Positions 38,626 to 48,617 of a DNA stretch of 64,000 nucleotides are shown here, piece after piece. This DNA is from Acinetobacter proteolyticus (GTDB taxonomy: Bacteria > Pseudomonadota > Gammaproteobacteria > Pseudomonadales > Moraxellaceae). Positions within the stretch are counted from its first letter, which is position 1; every line of letters starts with the position of its first letter. The position numbers and the translations under genes were made by a program. The stretch is from contig NZ_KB849177.1 of the NCBI RefSeq assembly GCF_000367945.1, positions 4,531-68,530 of the forward strand. The letters run 5' to 3'. Under the pieces are notes generated by a model. It was not told where the DNA came from. It worked only from the letters and a program-made list of their open reading frames with translations, and made no database searches.

Positions 38626-39531
38626 TTATTGAACATTTAATTGCTGTAATGCAGCAACACGTTGTTCAATGGTTGGGTGAGTTTGGAATAAAGCCGCTAA
38701 GCTAAAGCCTTGTTCCTTACCTTCCGCAATCGCAAATGCTTTCATTTCTTTCGGCATTTGATCTGGCATTTCTGATTCTGCCTGTAAACGAAGCAGCGCA
38801 GAGATCATTGCTTGTTTACCTGCTAAACGTGCGCCGGCTTCATCTGCGCGGTACTCACGTTGACGAGAGAACCACATCACAATGGCAGAGGCCAAAATAC
38901 CAAATACAATGTCGAGTACAATTGTAATGGCAAAATAAGCAAGGCCTGGTGCTTCACCATCTTCACGACCGAACACATTACGGTCAATAAAGTCACCTGC
39001 AATACGTGCAAAGAACATCACAAAGGCGTTCACTACACCTTGAATCAATGCAAGGGTCACCATGTCACCGTTGGCAACGTGACCGATTTCGTGCGCAAGT
39101 ACAGCACGAAGTTCATCTTTGTTCATGCGCTCAAGTAGACCTGTTGAAACAGCTACCAGTGCGTCATTTTTATTCCAACCTGTCGCAAATGCATTGGATT
39201 GGTAAGAAGGGAAAATACCGACCTCAGGCATTTTAATACCTGCACGTTGCGATAATTGCGCCACTTCTTGTAATAACCAAGCTTCAGCTTGACTACGAGG
39301 TGCATTTGGGTCGATTAATTCAGTTCCAGTGGTTTTTTTCGCCATCCACTTCGACATGAATAAGGAAATTAAAGAACCCACCATACCAAAGACAAAACAG
39401 ACGACTAATAGGTTGCCTAGATTCAAGCCACCCGCGCCATGGTAACTACCGACACCGAAGAGTGACAAGATAATGCCAGCTACAACCAGTACCGCGAGGT
39501 TGGTTAGCAAGAACAAACCAATCCGCATCAT
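38626..39531 (-). CDS. htpX: Protease HtpX
   Basis: Length is 301 residues. Two N-terminal membrane helices, then the M48 zinc site '[13 protein letters not shown]' near residue 145 with third ligand Glu in '[12 protein letters not shown]', and two further hydrophobic segments. The C-terminal '[14 protein letters not shown]' is typical. HtpX works with FtsH in membrane protein quality control. AGAGGA lies before the start. Confidence 0.97.
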   Translation of the reverse strand: MMRIGLFLLTNLAVLVVAGIILSLFGVGSYHGAGGLNLGNLLVVCFVFGMVGSLISLFMSKWMAKKTTGTELIDPNAPRSQAEAWLLQEVAQLSQRAGIKMPEVGIFPSYQSNAFATGWNKNDALVAVSTGLLERMNKDELRAVLAHEIGHVANGDMVTLALIQGVVNAFVMFFARIAGDFIDRNVFGREDGEAPGLAYFAITIVLDIVFGILASAIVMWFSRQREYRADEAGARLAGKQAMISALLRLQAESEMPDQMPKEMKAFAIAEGKEQGFSLAALFQTHPTIEQRVAALQQLNVQ

Positions 39532-39748
39532 TGAGAAAATCCTCTTATAAATAAAAAGTGATCTGATTTATAAATTATAAATCATAACGCTAATATGCAG
39601 GGCGAACTGTAAAAATTCAAGCAAAAAGTGGGCGTAGATACATTTAGCCTATAAAACGATGAATTGGCTATGAAACAGTGACTTAAATAAAATTTTGTCT
39701 AAAAAATATCAGCTAAAATCATTCTGCGAGAATCGCTGACCTGAATTG

Positions 39749-40627
39749 TTAATCACTGAGGCGTATTCTGGCAGAAGCGGTGGCATTGGTGGTGGTATAT
39801 GTCCCTGATGGCGCATCGGTAAAGGTACCATCTGCAAGGGTAATGATTTGACGATTATACTGTCTTGGGGCAGGTGCTACTTCGACTGCGTCATTGGTCG
39901 GGGCAGTGTAGTTTGCTGATTGGGCCAATACTTGGGTATTCGCAGGCGCACTATTGGAATTATTGAGTGAGTTGCCTAAGCCAGAGGCGTAAAGATTCTG
40001 ATAACGGCTGGTCACACGACGTACATAATCTTGGGTTTCACGAAATGGCGGAATACCACCATATTTATCGACATTGCCTTCCCCAGCATTATAGGCCGCA
40101 ATTGCAAGTCGGGTATCGCCATTAAAGCGTTTGATTAGCCAACTCAGATAACGTGCACCTGCAAAGATATTTTGTTGCGGGTCATAGGCATTATTCACAT
40201 TAAAACGGCGTGCTGTGGCAGGCATCAATTGCATCAGGCCCTGAGCACCTACAGGTGAGCGTGCATTGATATTAAACCCAGATTCAGTATGCATGACGGC
40301 TTTAATCAATCCTTCGGAAACGCCATGTTGTTGTGCAGCTTGGCGAATTAGATGATCAAAAGCATTTTTATTACGGCTATAACTTGGCAGTACAGAGGCT
40401 TCACTGGCACCCCAGTTGCTATAACTATGGATATTGCTGTCAGGATAATAGGTGGCTTTAATCACTTTTAAATGACTGTACTCAGCTTTTTTCTTATTGG
40501 TGAGCAGAGTAGTGCCATTATTGTCTTTAAATTGATAAATGGTCTGCCCCGCATAACTTGAGGTTATGCCATTAAAAAAACCGATTGTCCCCAAGCAAAG
40601 GGTAAAAAAATACGTTGTTTTGTTCAT
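39749..40627 (-). CDS. Lytic transglycosylase (SLT domain, DUF4124-type N-terminus)
   Basis: Length is 292 residues from ATG 40627 (a GTG five codons earlier is possible). Signal peptide to about residue 25, then a short DUF4124-like segment ('TIYQFKDNNGTTLLTNKK'). The SLT domain spans about 100-215: catalytic Glu in 'VMHTESGFN', 'SPVGAQGLMQLMPATA' and 'LAIAAYNAGEGNVDKYGG'. It cleaves peptidoglycan glycan strands in the periplasm. A low-complexity Thr/Ala/Asn tail follows. Confidence 0.9.
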   Translation of the reverse strand: MNKTTYFFTLCLGTIGFFNGITSSYAGQTIYQFKDNNGTTLLTNKKKAEYSHLKVIKATYYPDSNIHSYSNWGASEASVLPSYSRNKNAFDHLIRQAAQQHGVSEGLIKAVMHTESGFNINARSPVGAQGLMQLMPATARRFNVNNAYDPQQNIFAGARYLSWLIKRFNGDTRLAIAAYNAGEGNVDKYGGIPPFRETQDYVRRVTSRYQNLYASGLGNSLNNSNSAPANTQVLAQSANYTAPTNDAVEVAPAPRQYNRQIITLADGTFTDAPSGTYTTTNATASARIRLSD

Positions 40628-40911
40628 CGTTATAATATTCACGAAAGGATGAGCATAAGTTCTTCACAGCAGTTTAACAAAAAAAAGTAAAAAAAGAACT
40701 TTGGCTACAATTTTTTTATTTTTGGCTGTCGGACAAAAATCAAGTCTTTTTGCTCGAATGTTCAGCAAAAAAAATTAAAATATTTTTTTTAAAAACCAAG
40801 TCTTGACTTATGTAACTTGTTGATTTTATTTTAATAAAATAGGTGGTTAAAAAATGATCAATTTAATGGGAAGCCTTATTTTAAGATAAAAACAGTTTGT
40901 CAATAGCGAAG

Positions 40912-40956
40912 AAATCCACAAATTTATCCACAGCTTTTGTGGACAACTGTGGAAAA
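40912..40956. repeat. Cluster of DnaA-box-like 9-mers
   Basis: In 45 bases lie AAATCCACA (40912), the perfect TTATCCACA (40924), TGTGGACAA (40938) and TGTGGAAAA (40948). The last two read as TTGTCCACA and TTTTCCACA on the other strand. A very A/T-rich stretch lies on one side (40675-40860). The pair also forms the hairpin TCCACA-GCTTT-TGTGGA. Could titrate DnaA or control ttcA. Confidence 0.5.
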
Positions 40957-41124
40957 GTTTGAAATATAAGCAATCCAGGCCAATTTGACATTTTCTGATC
41001 AGAATTTTACCAGTATGAAACTGAAATATGACGATTGGAAGAAATTGAAAAATTCTTTAGATGCGCATCTTTTCGGAATGAGATAAAATCTTGCGGTATT
41101 TTTGTTTATGAGTAAATCACGTCT

Positions 41125-42030
41125 ATGTACGCGCCAGTGGAGTCCAATCAAGGATTTAATTTCAAGCCAGAACTTCCGACAAGTTCGGCCTATTATCGCC
41201 TGTTGAAAAAACTTCGCCGTCAGGTTGGGCATGCAATTCGTGATTACAACATGATTGAAGATGGCGATAAGGTCATGGTCTGTGTGTCTGGTGGTAAAGA
41301 CAGCTATACCTTGCTCGATATTTTGTTGCAGTTTAAACGTATTGCACCGATCAACTTTGATATCGTTGCGGTAAATCTTGACCAGAAACAACCAGGTTTC
41401 CCTGAAGATGTATTGCCACGTTATATGGAAGAAAACAATATTCCATATTACATTCTGGAAAAAGATACTTATACCATTACCAAGCGTTTAACTCCTGAAG
41501 GTAAAACCTATTGTGCCGTGTGTTCACGCTTACGTCGTGGTTCGCTATATGGTTTCGCTCAAGAAATTGGTGCAACCAAAGTCGCGCTGGGCCATCACCG
41601 TGATGACATCATGGCAACGTTCTTTTTGAATTTATTTCATGGCGGTAGCTTAAAGGCAATGCCGCCAAAACTGCTTTCTTCAGACAAAAAGAATATTTTG
41701 ATTCGTCCTTTGGCTTATGTTGAAGAAAAAGACATTATCAAATATGCCGAATTACGCCAATTCCCGATTATTCCGTGTAACTTATGTGGTTCACAAGAAA
41801 ACTTGCAACGTGCCATTATCAATGACATGTTACGTGAATGGGATAAACAGCATCCTAAACGTTTACACAGTATTTTTGGCGCCTTACAGAATGTCTCTCC
41901 ATCGCAATTGGCGGATCGTGAGCTATTCGATTTTGAAGCATTGGATGGTCAACGTGAGTTTGACATGAAAGATCCTGAAGAACTGAAAAATCGTCTGGAT
42001 GTGGTTAATCTGAGTTTTGCTGCTGAGTAA
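41125..42030 (+). CDS. ttcA: tRNA 2-thiocytidine synthetase TtcA
   Basis: Length is 301 residues. The PP-loop '[12 protein letters not shown]' and two CxxC motifs ('YCAVCSR' and 'PCNLCGS') that hold the iron-sulfur cluster identify TtcA, which thiolates cytidine 32 of tRNAs. '[21 protein letters not shown]' is the family motif. A -35-like TTGACA lies about 135 bases upstream in the AT-rich gap. Confidence 0.96.
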   Translation: MYAPVESNQGFNFKPELPTSSAYYRLLKKLRRQVGHAIRDYNMIEDGDKVMVCVSGGKDSYTLLDILLQFKRIAPINFDIVAVNLDQKQPGFPEDVLPRYMEENNIPYYILEKDTYTITKRLTPEGKTYCAVCSRLRRGSLYGFAQEIGATKVALGHHRDDIMATFFLNLFHGGSLKAMPPKLLSSDKKNILIRPLAYVEEKDIIKYAELRQFPIIPCNLCGSQENLQRAIINDMLREWDKQHPKRLHSIFGALQNVSPSQLADRELFDFEALDGQREFDMKDPEELKNRLDVVNLSFAAE

Positions 42031-42045
42031 AGTGTAAAACTTTTT

Positions 42046-42076
42046 TTAAAAGGTACTAGTTAAGTACCTTTTTTTT
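42046..42076 (+). terminator. Terminator of ttcA
   Basis: Stem AAAAGGTACT with AGTACCTTTT and a run of T. Confidence 0.88.
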
Positions 42077-42227
42077 ATAAAAAATTTAAAAATTGAATCA
42101 CGCGTACAAAAAATCATAGCCTAAATTAAAAATTACATGCTATAACAGGGCACAAGCAAATTGCTTCATGAGATGTCGTCTGGATAGATGGCACAAGAAA
42201 TTGAACAAATACATTTGAGGAATAATC

Positions 42228-42611
42228 ATGGCTGCATTTTTAACTGATGATTGGTTTGCAACTGTTGAAAAACTTACTGCTGAAGCTGGTGATTTAAACT
42301 TACCACCAGCACTTGCGAATTTAGCGATTAACTTGGTTGTAACAGATGCAGCAGGTAATACTGAATTAGCTCTAGATGCAGGTAAAATCCAAAAAGGTTT
42401 ATCTTCAAATGCTAAAACAACGTTAAACATGGATGCTGAAACTTTACGTAAAGTATTCTTGGAGTTTGACATGGCTGCTGCAATGCAAGCATTCATGACA
42501 GGTAAAATCAAAGTACAAGGCGATATGTCACAACTTATGGCTTTACAAACAGCGAAGCCAAGCCAAGAACAAAAAGATTTATTCAAGAAAGTACTTGAGC
42601 AAACAGCTTAA
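42228..42611 (+). CDS. SCP2 sterol-binding-like protein
   Basis: Length is 127 residues, single SCP2 domain: 'NLAINLVVTDAAGNTELALDAGK', 'KTTLNMDAETLRKVFLEF', 'AMQAFMTGKIKVQGDMSQLMALQ'. This fold binds lipids or acyl-CoA in a hydrophobic tunnel. Probably cytosolic, as no signal is seen. AGGAATAATC precedes the ATG. Single gene with its own terminator. Confidence 0.88.
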   Translation: MAAFLTDDWFATVEKLTAEAGDLNLPPALANLAINLVVTDAAGNTELALDAGKIQKGLSSNAKTTLNMDAETLRKVFLEFDMAAAMQAFMTGKIKVQGDMSQLMALQTAKPSQEQKDLFKKVLEQTA

Positions 42612-42625
42612 TTACGGTTTCCATA

Positions 42626-42656
42626 AAAAAAGCTTACCTAGTGGTAAGCTTTTTTT
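42626..42656. terminator. Terminator between SCP2 and mltF-like genes
   Basis: A 13-bp stem AAAAAAGCTTACC with GGTAAGCTTTTTT. Works for both convergent genes. Confidence 0.9.
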
Positions 42657-42664
42657 ATCTGTAT

Positions 42665-43774
42665 TTAGACATCAATACGACTATTGGTTTTGAGGTGCTC
42701 TAAATAAGTTCGGATACGCGTTACATATTGTACTGCTTGCTTATAACGGCCATTTCGCGCTTGGTTGCGTTGTAAATAATCGTATAAGTTGACCCATTGA
42801 TTCGGGTCTTTACCTTGTGCTCGAATACGTTTTTGAATCTGGCTGACTGCACCAGGTCCCATATTATAAGCCACCAAGGCATACCAGTTACGATCTGGAT
42901 AAGCTACATTACTAAATTGATCTAACATGAGATCAAAATATTTCGCACCACCTTGAATACTTTGCAGTGGATCTGAGCGGTTGCTCACGCCCATTGCTTT
43001 GGCTGTGCTATTGGTCAGCATCATTAAACCACGAACACCAGTGGGAGAAACTGAGCTTGGTTTAAGGTAAGACTCTTGATAGCCAATCGCTGCCAGTAAG
43101 TGCCAATCTAAATTGTATTTAGACGCGCTTTGTTTAAAGCTGGCCTTATAAATGGGTAAGCGTTGTTTCAAATCTCTTTGAATGGTTGACCACGACTCGG
43201 GTTTAACCACATTGCGGTTATAGAACGAAGCCAGTTGCTGGGTCATACCCGATTGCTTACTCTGACAGATAAAACCACTTGCGGTCAGGGTAAGCGGATC
43301 ATCAGCTTGTTTGAATACCCAGTTTAACTGAGGATTTAAACCATTTTTGCTCAAACTTGCTTGGTCACCACAACTTGCTGAAAATGAAACCAGTTGTTTA
43401 TTTTCAATCGCAGCCAGATTGGCTGTGGTCATCGCAATATTCGCTTTACCTTGAGCAACCCATTTCAATGCTGTGGCATTGTCTGGAACCGTTTTAAAAT
43501 CGAGCTTTACATTTAAACTTTGTGCGTATTTACGCGCTAAATCATAACCAAAACCATGTAGGAATTCACCTTCTTTAAATACTGTCGTTGGGGTTTCAAC
43601 CGCAACCACTGTTAAAATATTGGTGTTCACAACCGTATTGTATTGATGTGATTTTTCAGCATTCAAGCTATTGAAAGGAAGGATGGCTACTCCTAAGGCT
43701 AAAGCTTGAAAAGATCGTTTGGAAGATAAAGAGTTAAGGCTAGGCCTCGACCCAGAACTTGAATTACTGTGCAT
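42665..43774 (-). CDS. MltF-like membrane-bound lytic transglycosylase
   Basis: Length is 369 residues; E. coli MltF is about 518. N-terminal basic stretch then a signal segment (residues 25-40). Residues 50-170 look like a shortened solute-binding domain ('FLHGFGYDLARKYAQSLNVKLDFKTV'). The SLT domain (about 205-360) carries the catalytic Glu in 'AAIGYQESYLKPSS', then 'GVRGLMMLTNSTAKAMGV' and 'LVAYNMGPGAVSQIQ'. The regulatory domain is about half the usual size, seemingly a natural short form because the frame is intact. Confidence 0.85.
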   Translation of the reverse strand: MHSNSSSGSRPSLNSLSSKRSFQALALGVAILPFNSLNAEKSHQYNTVVNTNILTVVAVETPTTVFKEGEFLHGFGYDLARKYAQSLNVKLDFKTVPDNATALKWVAQGKANIAMTTANLAAIENKQLVSFSASCGDQASLSKNGLNPQLNWVFKQADDPLTLTASGFICQSKQSGMTQQLASFYNRNVVKPESWSTIQRDLKQRLPIYKASFKQSASKYNLDWHLLAAIGYQESYLKPSSVSPTGVRGLMMLTNSTAKAMGVSNRSDPLQSIQGGAKYFDLMLDQFSNVAYPDRNWYALVAYNMGPGAVSQIQKRIRAQGKDPNQWVNLYDYLQRNQARNGRYKQAVQYVTRIRTYLEHLKTNSRIDV

Positions 43775-44147
43775 GTTGTCTCCGCTACAGATAATTTATG
43801 CCCAAAAAGTTCAGCAAAACACTGCCTTAGCTTTTAAAAGTTGATAAATTCAATAAGGGTGGGCAAATCATGAACGTCATTCAAAATGACATTGATTAAA
43901 GGGGATAAATGATGCAAATGTTTCACAACATTTACAAAGTGTATAAAAAATAAACAAAAACAAACTTAGGGGCGCATATTAAGCGGCAAAAGCAAGAATG
44001 TCAAATTTTGTACAATAAAAAAATGAGAGTTACATCACAAACCTATGATTTGGAAAAGAATAAAATTTATACACTTTAGTGGTGGCGAAATAAGGAATAC
44101 AATGCAAAAACTTGTAAATGGACTGTTGTATTAACGTATTTGGGCTT

Positions 44148-44636
44148 ATGAAATCGAATTTAATTACACGTACTGGACATGACCTTTTGGTTGCTGAGCT
44201 CAAAAAACTTTGGCATGACGAACGTCCTGAGATCACAAAGAAAGTGAATTGGGCCGCAAGTCTCGGCGATCGTTCTGAAAATGCTGATTATCAATATAAT
44301 AAACAAATACTTCGAAAGATAGATCGGCGGGTTCGCTACTTGGGGAAACGTTTAGAAGAATTAAAAATTGTCGATTATGTACCTGAGCAGGAGGGTAAGG
44401 TCTACTTTGGTGCTTGGGTTGAAATTGAAAATGATGCAGGTGAGCAAAAAAAATTGCGTTTGGTGGGTGTCGATGAAATCTATGATCATCATCCACAACA
44501 TATTTCGATTGAGTCACCTATGGCGCGTGCATTACTGGGTAAGCAAGTCGATGAAGAGGTTGAAGTGCATACGCCGTTGGGGAAAAAACTGTGGTATATC
44601 AACTCAATTCGCTATGAAAAACCTGAAAATGCTTAA
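44148..44636 (+). CDS. greB: Transcript cleavage factor GreB
   Basis: Length is 162 residues from ATG 44148; the TTG at 44118 adds ten residues not expected. The family tip 'NWAASLGDRSENADYQYNKQILRKIDRRVRYLGKRL' holds the acidic residues. GreB is distinguished from GreA by this basic-rich coiled coil, and the C-terminal domain ends 'LWYINSIRYEKPENA'. It stimulates cleavage of longer RNA fragments in backtracked polymerase. Confidence 0.95.
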   Translation: MKSNLITRTGHDLLVAELKKLWHDERPEITKKVNWAASLGDRSENADYQYNKQILRKIDRRVRYLGKRLEELKIVDYVPEQEGKVYFGAWVEIENDAGEQKKLRLVGVDEIYDHHPQHISIESPMARALLGKQVDEEVEVHTPLGKKLWYINSIRYEKPENA

Positions 44637-44693
44637 AATTACAGGGTGTTGATTTTATTTTGAGCGGTTGATGCATTATTTTGAATAAAAGAT

Positions 44694-44722
44694 TTGCCAA
44701 GTTGAACTTTTATTTATATGAT
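44694..44722 (+). promoter_or_regulatory. Promoter of tRNA-Ser
   Basis: TTGCCA, exactly 17 bases, then TATGAT; tRNA begins 11 bases later. Confidence 0.75.
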
Positions 44723-44732
44723 AGCCGCCATT

Positions 44733-44822
44733 GGAAGCGTGGCAGAGCGGTTTAATGCACCGGTCTTGAAAACCGACGAGGGTGTGAGTCCTCCGTGAGT
44801 TCGAATCTCACCGCTTCCGCCA
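44733..44822 (+). tRNA. tRNA-Ser (anticodon TGA), island attachment site
   Basis: A 90-base cloverleaf with acceptor stem GGAAGCG pairing CGCTTCC, anticodon loop CTTGAAAA with TGA at 44767-44769, a long variable arm, 'GTTCGAATC' T-loop, and an encoded CCA end. The integrase gene begins 168 bases downstream on the same strand, so the tRNA 3' part is the likely attB/attL. A second copy of the 3' end was not found in the window. Confidence 0.96.
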
Positions 44823-44941
44823 AATTCAAGTTTCTGACAATGTTTAACACTATATAAGTTTATGATTTATAAAGTTAAAGTTGGAAATACACGATATGAC
44901 AAGCCGTGACGCACTACGCCAATCGGTGGTTATAAAGTAGT

Positions 44942-44979
44942 AAAAAATGCAGTAAGATTATTTCTTACTGCATTTTTTT
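44942..44979 (+). terminator. Strong terminator just before the integrase gene
   Basis: A 15-bp stem AAAAAATGCAGTAAG with CTTACTGCATTTTTT, 7-base loop. It probably ends tRNA-Ser transcription; it lies only 11 bases before the integrase ATG. Confidence 0.88.
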
Positions 44980-44990
44980 ATGTCTGAATT

Positions 44991-46202
44991 ATGGCGACTC
45001 GTGGAATCAACAAGCTTAGTGCTTTGCAGGTTAAAAAAGCTAAACCTGATCCTGACAAGATGTATAAGCTGTCAGATGGTGGAAATCTGTATCTGCGTAT
45101 AGACCAGAGTGGTAGCAAGTACTGGATCTTCAATTACACGCGCCCATTCTTAGGCAAGCGCAACGATTTATCTTTGGGGACTTACCCTGAAGTTTCACTG
45201 GATGATGCACGTACGATTCGTGATGAATATAAGAAACTCATCAAGCAGGGCGTAGACCCAGCAATGGAGCGTATTGAAACCAAGTCCCAAAAGCAGAAAG
45301 AGGCTGAAAACACCTTTCGTATTGTTGCTGAAGCATGGTTGTATAAACGTGAGCTAGAGCAAAAGCAGGATGAGGAAACAGTCCGTCGTTTAAAGCACGA
45401 TGTCTATCCCTACATTGGTGATTTAACCTTTCCACAGCTTACCTTAGAAATCCTTGAGATTAAGGTCTTTAAGCGCATTATTGAGCGTGGTGCTTTGTCT
45501 GTTGCCAAACGCCTTAAATCAGACCTCAACCAAATCTTTAAATCAGCACGTAAGAAAAAGCTGATCCAATATAATCCAATTGAAGATATTGAATTACCAA
45601 AACCACAGGGTGGAAACTTTGCAGCCGTGACAGAAGAGCAGGATCTAGCTCCAATGTTAAATAAGATTTGGAACTACTCCAAACTTTACACACGCTGTTT
45701 ACTGACCACGCAGGTAGCGTTAAAAATCTCTGTGCTGACATTTCAGCGACCTGGGGAGATCCGCAAGTTGAAAAAGGAGTATTTCTATCGTGAGGAGAGA
45801 TGCTTTAAATTTACAGCCAGTAAAACCAAGCAACTTCATATTGTGCCATTGTCAGATCAGGCCTTTGACTTGATTGATTCAATCATTGATCTGCACCCAT
45901 ACAGTGAATACATTTTTGTGGGTCGGAATGGAAAAACCTTTATTTCTGACAATACCATCAACTCAGCATTAAAACGCTTGGGCTATGGTGGTGAACAGAC
46001 AGCACATGGCTTTAGGGCAACTGCACGTACTATGCTAGATGAAATTCTAGAGCAGCGTGTGGATTTTATTGAGCATCAGTTGGCGCATAAGGTAAAAGAC
46101 AATAATGGTACGGCCTATAACCGAACCAAGTTTTTGAATAACCGTAGGGCGATGATGCAGGAGTGGGCTGACTATTTAGAATTTTTACTTAAGCTACAAT
46201 AG
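44991..46202 (+). CDS. int: P4-type tyrosine recombinase (integrase)
   Basis: Length is 403 residues. The N-terminal arm-binding DUF4102-like domain ('INKLSALQVKKAKPDPDKMYKLSDGGNLYLRI', 'LSLGTYPEVSLDDARTIRDEYKKLI') precedes the core-binding and catalytic domains. Catalytic residues are Arg in 'TFQRPGEIRKL', His-x-x-Arg in 'AHGFRATARTML', the second His in 'EHQLAHKVKD', and the nucleophile Tyr in 'GTAYNRTKFL'. This family inserts islands into tRNA genes, here tRNA-Ser. Its promoter is not obvious because a terminator sits right before the start. Confidence 0.95.
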   Translation: MATRGINKLSALQVKKAKPDPDKMYKLSDGGNLYLRIDQSGSKYWIFNYTRPFLGKRNDLSLGTYPEVSLDDARTIRDEYKKLIKQGVDPAMERIETKSQKQKEAENTFRIVAEAWLYKRELEQKQDEETVRRLKHDVYPYIGDLTFPQLTLEILEIKVFKRIIERGALSVAKRLKSDLNQIFKSARKKKLIQYNPIEDIELPKPQGGNFAAVTEEQDLAPMLNKIWNYSKLYTRCLLTTQVALKISVLTFQRPGEIRKLKKEYFYREERCFKFTASKTKQLHIVPLSDQAFDLIDSIIDLHPYSEYIFVGRNGKTFISDNTINSALKRLGYGGEQTAHGFRATARTMLDEILEQRVDFIEHQLAHKVKDNNGTAYNRTKFLNNRRAMMQEWADYLEFLLKLQ

Positions 46203-46482
46203 AAAATTATAACCATCTATGAGCTTATCGAAAAAATATTACAGAAATGAAAAATAAAATCTCTCTGTAATAAATTAGTTTTATGGGGTTTTTATATATT
46301 GTGTAAGAATTTGATTTTTAAATAATTTTTTATCTTGTTTTGGCGGGATGATTAATAGGAAATTCCTGTTTTTAGAGATTTTAAGTTAAATAGTAGTCGA
46401 TTAAGGTGTCAATAATCAGTTTTTTATCAATAATACTCTTCAATTTGTTAGTATTGAACAAATTTTTATTTTGAGATCTCAT

Positions 46483-48612
46483 ATGATTGATGTGATCCAT
46501 GGAACAACAGATAAACCAGTGACATCAAAGCAGCTACAAGAAGCTGTTCAAAAAATAGAAAACTTAGATGGAACTCTATATTTAGGTTATCCAATCATAG
46601 GTACAGTTGATGGTGCTTATGAGATTGATGCGCTTTTAACATCGCCTCAGCATGGAATTATTGCGTTTATTCTAGTAGAAGGAAAGGAATTACCTGAGGA
46701 AATATTAGATATACAAGATACCTGCTATACGATGCTATCTGCAAAACTTATACAATATAAAGAACTTTTAAACAGAAGGCAGCTTGGTGTTGATGTCCGA
46801 GTTTTAACTTTTGCTCCTGTTGTGTCCAATACCTTAGAAAGTTTTGATGAAGATGATCTTATTATTACTCAGGTTGATTCTTTAATTAATTATCTTAAAA
46901 ATCAACAACTAGATAATTCTGAAAAATATAAGCAAATAGTTAGTGCTATTCAGGCTGTTTCTAAAGTCAAAGTTGGAAAAAAACGAAATCCTCTGAAACC
47001 TGATTCTAGAGGAGCTAAATTAGTAAAATTAGATCAATCTATTACCAATTTAGATTTACAACAAAGTAAAGCTGTATTAGAAACTGTCAATGGTGTTCAA
47101 CGTATAAGAGGCTTAGCAGGTTCAGGTAAAACAATTGTTTTGGCAAGAAAAGTGGCTTATTTACATGCTAAAAATCCAGATTGGAAAATAGCCGTTACCT
47201 TTAATACCCGTTCATTAAAAAAACAATTTGAAAATTTAATAACAAGTTTTGTTTATGAACAGACTAACGAACTGCCTGATTTTGAAAAAATTAAAATAAT
47301 ACACGCTTGGGGCAGCCCTTCTATGGAGGGGGTATATTACAATGCAACATTGGCAACAAATTCTAAATATTTTGATTTTCGCTCGGCAAAAACTTATAGA
47401 AGATCATCTGATCAGAATGAGTTCGATTTTGCATGTAAGTCGATACTGGATCAAAAACATTCATTCGCACCTTTATATGATTTGATATTAATTGATGAAG
47501 CTCAGGATTTTGCACCATCATTTTTACAACTTTGTTATAAAATTTTAGATAAAAATAAAAGACTGATATATGCTTATGATGAGCTACAGACTCTGTCAGA
47601 AAGTTCAATGCCTAATCCTGAAGATATTTGGGGGAAAGATGAGCATGGTCGTCCGCTAGTTAGTCTGAATAGCAATGAAGGTGAGCCTGATAGAGATATT
47701 ATTCTTGATACTTGTTATAGAAATCCTAGACCAGTACTAACCTCTGCTCACGCTTTAGGTTTTGGTGTTTATCGTAAAGTTCCTGAAGGTAAATTGCCTT
47801 TGGTTCAGATGTTTGATTATGCTCCTCTTTGGAATGATATTGGCTATGAAATTTTAGAAGGGAATTTAGTTGAAGGGCAAAAAGTTCGTTTAGCGAGAAC
47901 ACCTAAATCAAGTCCTGAATTTTTAGAAAGTCATTCAGAAATTGATGATCTGATAAAATTTAAGACATTCAACACTGAAGAAGAACAGATCCTATACTTG
48001 GTTGACTCAATTAAAAAAGATATCGAAGAAAATGAGTTAAAACCTGAGGATATTATGATAATTCATCCAAATGCTTTAACAGCTAGAGATAAATTTGGAT
48101 TAGCACGATATAGTTTATATGAAGCAGGAATTAACTCTAATTTAGCTGGAGTAACTATTTCACCTGATGATTTTGCACAAGATGATAGTGTAACTTTTAC
48201 ATCTATTTTTCGGGCTAAGGGTAATGAAGCTCCGATGGTTTATGTAATAAATGCCGACTATTGTGCACAGGGTGTGGGCTTAGCAACGAAAAGAAATATT
48301 CTTTTCACCGCAATGACTAGAACAAAGGCGTGGCTAAGAGTACTGGGTGTTGGCTCAAGTATGCAGATTCTAGAAGATGAATTTGAGGAAGTAAAAAGGA
48401 ATGATTTTTCACTTTCTTTTATTTATCCTACAGAAGAGCAACGTCAACATTTAAGAATTGTTAATAGGGACTTATCTGATAAAGATAAAAAAAGAATTCA
48501 AGCTAGAAGAAAATTTTTAGAAAATTTGATTAAAGATTTAGATGAAGGCGTACTTCACAAAGAAGATTTAGATCAGGATGTTTTAAAAAGATTCAAAGAT
48601 ATTTTTGGTTGA
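46483..48612 (+). CDS. NERD-like nuclease and SF1 (UvrD-type) helicase fusion, candidate defence protein
   Basis: Length is 709 residues from ATG 46483, with GAGA six bases upstream (a TTG at 46471 is less likely). Residues about 30-75 resemble a NERD/PD-(D/E)XK nuclease core: 'YEIDALLTSPQHGIIAFILV' with Asp, then EGK as ExK. The helicase begins near residue 190 with a Q-like motif, Walker A 'GLAGSGKTIVLARK', Walker B 'LILIDEAQDF', motif V-like 'TFTSIFRAKGNEAPMVYVIN' and motif VI-like 'RNILFTAMTRTKAWLRVLG'. The next gene starts five bases after its stop. Very AT-rich relative to the core. Location beside an integrase and the DUF2290 partner suggest anti-phage function. Confidence 0.8.
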   Translation: MIDVIHGTTDKPVTSKQLQEAVQKIENLDGTLYLGYPIIGTVDGAYEIDALLTSPQHGIIAFILVEGKELPEEILDIQDTCYTMLSAKLIQYKELLNRRQLGVDVRVLTFAPVVSNTLESFDEDDLIITQVDSLINYLKNQQLDNSEKYKQIVSAIQAVSKVKVGKKRNPLKPDSRGAKLVKLDQSITNLDLQQSKAVLETVNGVQRIRGLAGSGKTIVLARKVAYLHAKNPDWKIAVTFNTRSLKKQFENLITSFVYEQTNELPDFEKIKIIHAWGSPSMEGVYYNATLATNSKYFDFRSAKTYRRSSDQNEFDFACKSILDQKHSFAPLYDLILIDEAQDFAPSFLQLCYKILDKNKRLIYAYDELQTLSESSMPNPEDIWGKDEHGRPLVSLNSNEGEPDRDIILDTCYRNPRPVLTSAHALGFGVYRKVPEGKLPLVQMFDYAPLWNDIGYEILEGNLVEGQKVRLARTPKSSPEFLESHSEIDDLIKFKTFNTEEEQILYLVDSIKKDIEENELKPEDIMIIHPNALTARDKFGLARYSLYEAGINSNLAGVTISPDDFAQDDSVTFTSIFRAKGNEAPMVYVINADYCAQGVGLATKRNILFTAMTRTKAWLRVLGVGSSMQILEDEFEEVKRNDFSLSFIYPTEEQRQHLRIVNRDLSDKDKKRIQARRKFLENLIKDLDEGVLHKEDLDQDVLKRFKDIFG

Positions 48613-48617
48613 TTAAT

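Noticed and set aside
40640..41124. Chromosomal oriC
   Set aside because: DnaA boxes and AT-rich DNA are present, but dnaA, dnaN, rpmH or gidA are absent; reported only as a box cluster.
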